This document shows positions 58,966 to 64,000 of a stretch of DNA of 64,000 nucleotides, in pieces (the first letter of the stretch is position 1; each line of letters begins with the position of its first letter). This DNA is from Ceratodon purpureus (Eukaryota > Streptophyta > Bryopsida > Pseudoditrichales > Ditrichaceae), in the NCBI GenBank assembly GCA_014871385.1, contig CM026429.1, positions 9,109,075 through 9,173,074 of the forward strand, written 5' to 3'. The notes under the pieces were generated by a model. It was not told the origin of the DNA and ran no database searches. It saw only the letters and a program-made list of their open reading frames with translations. The position numbers were made by a program, and so were the translations under genes.

Positions 58966-59594
58966 TCATGATGGGTATGGCTTAAAGAGTTGTGATGTAT
59001 TCTAAAGTTTCTCTATGATGGGTATTTCCACCATGTGGTTGTGATTTATCTCGAATGTAGTCCATGATGGGTATTTCATAGAAGAGAAGATGCATTTCAA
59101 AATTTCTATGATGGGTATTTTGTAGAGATTGTGATACATCTTAAAATTGCTCTATGATGGGTAATACCAAGATGAGTAAACCTTAAAGATGGCGATGGGT
59201 TTAAAATTATGTTCATGATGGGTATTGTCTAGGGACTTAGGAGGTATGTCCAAGTGTGCTTATTTTTATGATTGTTTCAAAGTTTTGTGATTTAACTCCA
59301 TTGGGGCTATGATGGGTATTGGCCCAATCTTATAGTGTGCCATTAACCCATGAAAGGGCAACCAGAGATAAATCTTTTTGCTTAAAAACTTGGATATGAT
59401 GGGTATTGCTTGGAGACTTGTGATATAATTCAAACTAGGTTTATGATGGGTATTTTTCCTAGGCCGTGATATAATTCATAAGGTCTTCATGATGGTATGG
59501 TGTAGAGAGTTATGGGAGTTGTTTATGTATGCTTCCTTTGAGGATAATTTCAAATCCTCGTGATAAATCTTATTTCGGCTTCATGATGGGTATT
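58966..59594 (+). repeat. Dispersed-tandem (C/T)ATGATGGGTATT repeats, about eleven copies
   Basis: The word recurs at roughly 58967, 59013, 59062, 59108, 59153, 59213, 59309, 59396, 59443, 59488 and 59582, always in the same orientation, commonly 45-60 bp or multiples apart, with TTGTGAT-type words between. Confidence 0.8.
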
Positions 59595-59958
59595 GCTCAA
59601 TTATGAAGGTGCATCCTTTTGTGTAGGCATGATTGTTCTTGTGTGCATACCCTTTCTATTTTTTTCTTTTTGAATACTTGCATTAAATTCCAATGGTATA
59701 GTACATGTGTCTTATAAAATCTTAAAACAAACTACTCAATCAAAACCTCAATATCATTTGTAAACCTTACGCATACAACAAACATCCAATATGAACCTAA
59801 ATCTCAATGTCATATATGTTACACTTGAAGTCCATACAATAAGCAAAGTATCTCTAAAATCCTAAAACCCTAATTTTCCAAATTCAATTCAAACTTGGAA
59901 AATGTAGGCAACAAGAAACAATGTAAGGTATCATTTCTTCAACACACTCTGTACATAC

Positions 59959-60102
59959 CAGTGTTGGACTGTTATGGCATCTTCTACAGTGAAATCTTGG
60001 ACAGTGGTTCATTCTAGATACCCGTGGACCTCAAACGGGTATTTAGAATAAACCACTATCCAAGATTTCACTGTAGAAAGATGCCATAACAGTCCAACAC
60101 TG
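59959..60102. mobile_element. hAT-type MITE, 144-bp fold-back, with 8-bp duplication
   Basis: Arms of ~65 bp pair almost perfectly around a short loop (TGGACCTCAAA). Ends are CAGTGTTGGAC and its inverse. A perfect 8-bp duplication GTACATAC flanks it (59951-59958, 60103-60110). CA(G)-start TIRs with an 8-bp duplication are diagnostic of hAT. Inserted inside the 58437-60988 segment. Confidence 0.9.
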
Positions 60103-60479
60103 GTACATACAAGAATTCAATGACTCTAAATCAATTCAAAATCAAACACAAAGGCAAATGTGGAATGTAACTTGAATCAATATACTTTAAAAATCACTTA
60201 TTACAAGTTCTCAGCTTCTATTTTTCCTACCTAACACTAACTCAAACTCCTTATTTCTTTCTTCTTGGACCTACACTTCAACCTGCAAAAGCATAACAAA
60301 CAATTTTCCATCAAACATAATAAACATGGAACCCTAAACCCTAGATTATATGTAACATAGACATACAATTCAAACATGATAAACTCAAAAGCAATCAAAA
60401 CAGCATAAAATACAAACAAAGAAGGAGCAGTGTAGTAACAAAAAAATAAAATTAAAAAGAATCAGCACCTAAAGGAAAA

Positions 60480-60950
60480 CAGAGAGTGATGTTGGGGGCT
60501 ACGGCGAGCGACGCGAGGGCGAGGCTCTAGGGAGCGAGGCAAGGGCGTCGCTCAAAAATCCTGACACTGTTGCTGAAAAAGCAGAAACTCTAGGTGTGGA
60601 GACGTGTTGCCTTGAATGTTGCACAAGGTGAGGCAGAAGCAGACTACTCTCATGGACTCCACGAGGGCGAGCGGGCTCAGCTTGCAGCTACAGAGGGCAC
60701 GTTTGAAGCAGCCAGCCTTGAGCAGGCGAAGTAAGCAGCTAGCAAAGCCGGGAGCAGGCAAAGGCGCAGAGATCAGGACTCACGTCGCAGTAGGGAGGCA
60801 AAATCGACGAGGCCAGGGAGCAAAGCGACGTCGACGAGGGAGGGGCGGGAAACTGGGGAACGGGGAGGGTGGTGAAGAACGGGGAAGGTGGGGAACGTGG
60901 GTTGGCCTGGGATGGAGAACGGAGTTGGATGAACCCCCCACACTCCGTCC
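60480..60950. other. GC- and purine-rich stretch without a supported gene
   Basis: Rich in GGCGAGG/GGGGAACG words. A 185-codon plus-strand frame (60616-61173) is Arg/Gly-rich from composition and crosses the element's right TIR, so I do not call it. Confidence 0.4.
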
Positions 60951-61414
60951 CGCGAAAGTACCAGTGTGGGGGCTGATCCTCCCCAGGCCTCTTCGAGGGC
61001 TGATAAGAGCAACAGTTTCGGGTTGCTTTTCAAGTAATGCACTTGGACACGGTGAACTCCTCTCTTTTCCGTTCATGTGTGATGTTTTTGTTACAGAGCT
61101 CAGACCAAAGGTAAAAATGAAAAAGTGTGTAGCCTTCCTCTCGCTGTGCCTTTTTATTGCCTCAGGGTGGTAACTTCAAGGCCCTTTGGGTGATAACATA
61201 GAGAGGCTAACTGCTACTTACTTCATGTCTTACTATACTTTAGTCTAGACTCTAGACATCCGGGAGTTGCATGGCGGTGCTCCCGAGGTCCCACCCTTCT
61301 AGAACCTTTCTAACACTCCTCCTTGACCGAGGAGCACCTCATTAAAAACTCACCTTTGAGGAAAAACCCCAGTGGGATAAACTCTCGGGTGAGAAAAGAG
61401 TATGTCCTCTAAAA

Positions 61415-61618
61415 CTAGTCAAATGCTATGTCGGGTCTTGTATGAGTGGCAAGGTGAATCAAAACTCCAACCGCGGCGAGGTAATACTGCTTATCAACTT
61501 CATCCAGGTCCTCCTCCATGCAAGGTTGATAAGGATCCTCTCTAGTCTTCCTTCGGCCAATCATTGGTGTTGAGATGGGGTTGGAATTTGCCATATTGAA
61601 GTGCTTCAATTTCTTCAC
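61415..61618 (-). pseudogene. Ty1/copia Pol fragment (between RT and RNase H)
   Basis: Encodes YVKKLKHFNMANSNPISTPM, then YYLAAVGVLIHLATHTRPDIAFD: the conserved TPM and Y-x2-AVG-x-L-x-YL-x3-TRPDI-x-F blocks of copia Pol. The part with the YVDD catalytic site, expected upstream, is deleted. Confidence 0.75.
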
Positions 61619-61784
61619 ATAAGTCTCATGATGAAAAAGAATGCTTCCGTTGAAGAGGTGATGAACCTACAAGCCTAGACAGAAGCTAGTATACTGTGTG
61701 ACCAACATACACTAGTAAGATAACATAACCAAATTATACATTTAAGAAATACAAAGATGAAAGGAAGGGTTGTGTGAGAAAGCG

Positions 61785-62111
61785 TCAAAGATGATGATAC
61801 CACGCTCTTCCTGCTCGCTTAAGTCCATAAAGCACTTTTTGGAACTTGAAGCCACTGAATTTCTTGGGCTGGGGAGTTGGGCTTATTGCACCATCCAAAA
61901 TCAATACTTCATAAAGTCCAGTGGCACTTTCTTGTACCGTGGCAAGCAATTGCGATCTTTTCCAGAGTTCTAGCACCATTTCATCATCACGTTCCCCTTG
62001 GATGAAGGCGTGGATCCCATTTGCACGCAAGTCCCGGTAGCTGATTAGACTACGGGGTGCGGCTAGAGCATACATGGCTCTTTCACACTTGACGGGAAAT
62101 CCCTCGGGCAA
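61785..62111 (-). pseudogene. Ty1/copia reverse transcriptase fragment with an insertion
   Basis: Begins MPEGFPVK and ends KVLYGLKRAGRAWYHHL, two copia RT blocks normally about 18 residues apart; here ~75 residues separate them, so ~170 bp of foreign sequence has entered the frame. Frame breaks lie on both sides. Confidence 0.7.
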
Positions 62112-62389
62112 TATATTTGTTGTCCGGCCCTCTCGGAACTAAAAGTTCCGGCTTCCGGCAATAGTAATAATATTACACACATTTCAAATTTTCAGGGTCC
62201 GTCCAAGCAATTGGGCTCAAAGAACTGAGGATCTCAAAAAAATAGAATGAGTAGATGCGCTATCTAGAAGTGCTATGTCAGACCGTGAACTTATGTTAAA
62301 CAGATAGACCATATAATTTTCAATGTCATTGGAAAAGGGTGCATCGAGAGTGTGCACTTTTCTCTTCTCATCTTTCATTTTCTATAACT

Positions 62390-62475
62390 CTCTGTACATT
62401 TCAACAAAGTACTTGGAGGTACGACATCCTTTAGCAAAATGACCGTGTCTTACACATCGATGACATGTTTCTCTA
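62390..62475 (-). pseudogene. Ty1/copia Gag zinc knuckle
   Basis: The minus strand reads TCHRCVRHGHFAKGCRTSKY, a C-x2-C-x4-H-x4-C knuckle, in a different frame from the neighbouring open frame, showing frame shifts in Gag. Confidence 0.75.
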
Positions 62476-63177
62476 GTGGGACTGGTTCTAAGAGACTGAC
62501 TAGATTGACTTGGATAGCGCTGATAATATTCATAATTGTTGTAATACCTAACATAGTCTCAACCCTCATTGTGATAACGTTGATTGAAATAATATCGGTG
62601 GTCTTCTCTTCTTGAGAAATATCAACCATCATGCCCTTTACCACAACCTCTTGTACCTCGGGGTTGACGTTTGGTTGCTTCAGTCACCATTGCTATAAGC
62701 CTCACGCTCTAGCTCCTTCTTGGCAAGAACAGTTGACGATTTTGGAGTTGTCACTGGGCTTTTGAGTGGAATGAATCTCCCGGACATGTCGTTTCTCCGC
62801 ATTCTTCAATCTTATTAACTACTTCTTTTCAGCTTGATACAAATAAGTCATGAGATGAGAATGACACTTATAATTCATATTTTCATATTGTTGAGGAAGA
62901 ACGGCATTAGCAGGAGGAAAGGTTGAGAGTGTTTTCTTAATAAGCTGCTCCTCGCCGCCTCGGTGATCACGTCACCACATAGACGGAGTTGTGCAAGAAT
63001 GCGGTGCATCTCTGCATCATAAGCCTTCAAGTTCGGAAAATCAATCACACGCAACCTATACTAATCAGTGCGTGCCTGTGGCAATAAGAGAGTCTTCTCA
63101 TTTCGGAAACAATTTGCAATTGCTTTGATAACTCCACCGGGTCGTTGATTTGAATGTACTGTTATCGCAATGAGGCA

Positions 63178-63459
63178 TCAATGTGACGGCGAATGATCAT
63201 CAAAGCTTGATACTTTCAAAAATTTGGAAGCATAGCCACTGTGACTTGTCTGGGCGATCAAAGCTCTATCCAATTCCTTTGCACATAGGAAGGTAGTCAT
63301 TTCAATACACCATTGACCAATCCAAAAATTAGTGCCATCAGCCGCCAAAGGGTTGAACATGAGAGTCTTGATCTTTGTTAACCGGAGATTTCTCAATCTT
63401 CCCTCCCTCAGTTTCAGTAGCCTTTTTCGCAGTTTTTCATCCCTGGCTCCGACAGTCAT
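63178..63459 (-). pseudogene. Ty1/copia Gag N-terminal fragment
   Basis: FNPLAADGTNFWIGQWCIEM then TTFLCAKELDRAL matches the start of copia Gag (L-x-G-x-NF-x2-W...L). Followed by loss of frame. Confidence 0.65.
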
Positions 63460-63460
63460 C

Positions 63461-63524
63461 CAGTCGGCTGGATGAACTCTGTCACAGCCGACTGGATGAA
63501 CTCTGTCGTAGCCGACTGGATGAT
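63461..63524. repeat. 24-bp tandem repeat
   Basis: GATGAACTCTGTC then AGCCGACTG units, nearly three copies, directly upstream of the Gag fragment. The period is a multiple of three. Confidence 0.85.
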
Positions 63525-63529
63525 TTCTG

Positions 63530-64000
63530 CTAGGTTCTTAAGGCAGGTTTTAGGGTTTCTAAGATCATTCCTCACTAGTGCACTCAGAGTTAGGAGAGAC
63601 TGAGGAGCTTTTATGAGCTACTGTACCATGATCTTGGGGCAGATTTGACCCTCTTTATACAGTTTTTGAATCACTTTTCCACTTCTTTTGAGTGTTTCCA
63701 GCATTGTATGAGTGTTTCAGCACCATTGCTAGTTGGGTTTTTGTAGGGTTTTGATGGGTTGTGAAGGTTAGGGTTTTATGGGAAATCCTCCCTTTACCAT
63801 TCGGTTTTAGCTATGACAAAGGAAAGAGCTCCTCAAGAGTTGGCCCACTCGGAAGCTTTTCAATTCCCGGGAGGAGCACGGCCACACAAACTGCTTGCTA
63901 TTTGTAAGTACTGGCGGTGTCACGCACTAGTGTCACTCGGCCGCTCCAACTTCAGAACAAAAAATCGAATTGTTGTGTAAAAGAAACCTTCGTTGCACGG
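63530..64000. other. No supported gene
   Basis: Nothing recognised up to the window edge. Confidence 0.4.

Larger units (their letters stand above)
58437..60988. mobile_element. Possible TIR-bounded element carrying a GATGGGTATT array
   Basis: CAGGGCCAGGGAGAATCAAC plus CCCCCACACTGGTAC at the left is matched, inverted, by GTACCAGTGTGGGGGCTGATCC and TCCCCAGGCC at 60957-60988. Arms of ~30 bp with several mismatches. CAGGGCC is a hAT-like start. Target duplication is not clean: only CTCTTC is shared (58431-58436, 60989-60994). No transposase. Confidence 0.45.
61185..63460 (-). mobile_element. Decayed, internally deleted Ty1/copia retrotransposon
   Basis: Minus-strand order: Gag start (63459), zinc knuckle (~62465-62415), reverse transcriptase pieces (62111-61785), late Pol piece (61618-61415), then the 3' tract. 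Protease and integrase are missing. The 61315-61405 tract (CACCTCATTAAAAACTCACC, CCCAGTGGGATAAA) resembles a tract found beside many plant copia elements. LTRs were not found. Confidence 0.7.

Noticed and set aside
60616-61173. 185-codon Arg/Gly-rich plus-strand frame
   Set aside because: Arises from purine/GC-rich sequence and crosses the right end of a TIR element; opposing frames are equally open.

Overview
This is plant-like nuclear DNA: GT-AG introns, TATA boxes well upstream of short genes, Ty3/gypsy and Ty1/copia retrotransposons, a Mutator-like DNA transposon and several MITEs. The species cannot be named from the sequence; a bryophyte or other non-seed plant is my guess. There is no recognisable housekeeping gene, rRNA or tRNA. 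The window is a nest of mobile elements with a scattered set of very small Cys/His-rich genes.

Layout. 1-8.9 kb: one exon of an unrecognised basic protein (596-1375, -), AT-rich tandem repeats, a small Cys/His-rich gene (6827-7261, -) and a weak hypothetical ORF. 8860-18495: complete Ty3/gypsy element 1, with apparently identical 736-bp LTRs, a 5-bp target duplication and one intact 2680-codon ORF. 18.8-23.06 kb: a 302-bp MITE with an 8-bp duplication, a TIR-bounded 0.75-kb element and short tandem repeats. 23069-45156: one giant DNA transposon with ~65-bp TIRs containing five copies of a 7-mer, flanked by a perfect 10-bp duplication. It holds two divergent multi-exon genes sharing a promoter: a MULE-type transposase (zinc-chelating N-terminus, DDE-like core, C-terminal SWIM finger) and a long gene ending in a DNA amino-methyltransferase-like domain with motif IV before motif I (beta-class order). 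Both carry in-frame stops. Ty3/gypsy element 2 (25972-35140) sits inside the transposase exon. 46-57.3 kb: a second copy of the MITE with its own 8-bp duplication, and four more small Cys/His-rich genes. 58.4-61 kb: a TIR-bounded segment with a GATGGGTATT repeat array and a perfect hAT-type MITE. 61.2-63.5 kb: a decayed Ty1/copia remnant.

How it fits together. Nesting gives a relative order: the giant MULE landed in older repeats, decayed by stops, and was then split by element 2, whose LTRs differ at three positions. Element 1 looks youngest. The most unusual items are the transposase/methyltransferase-like pair within one duplication-flanked element, and the family of tiny proteins built on an H-x-C-x4-C-x2-C module.
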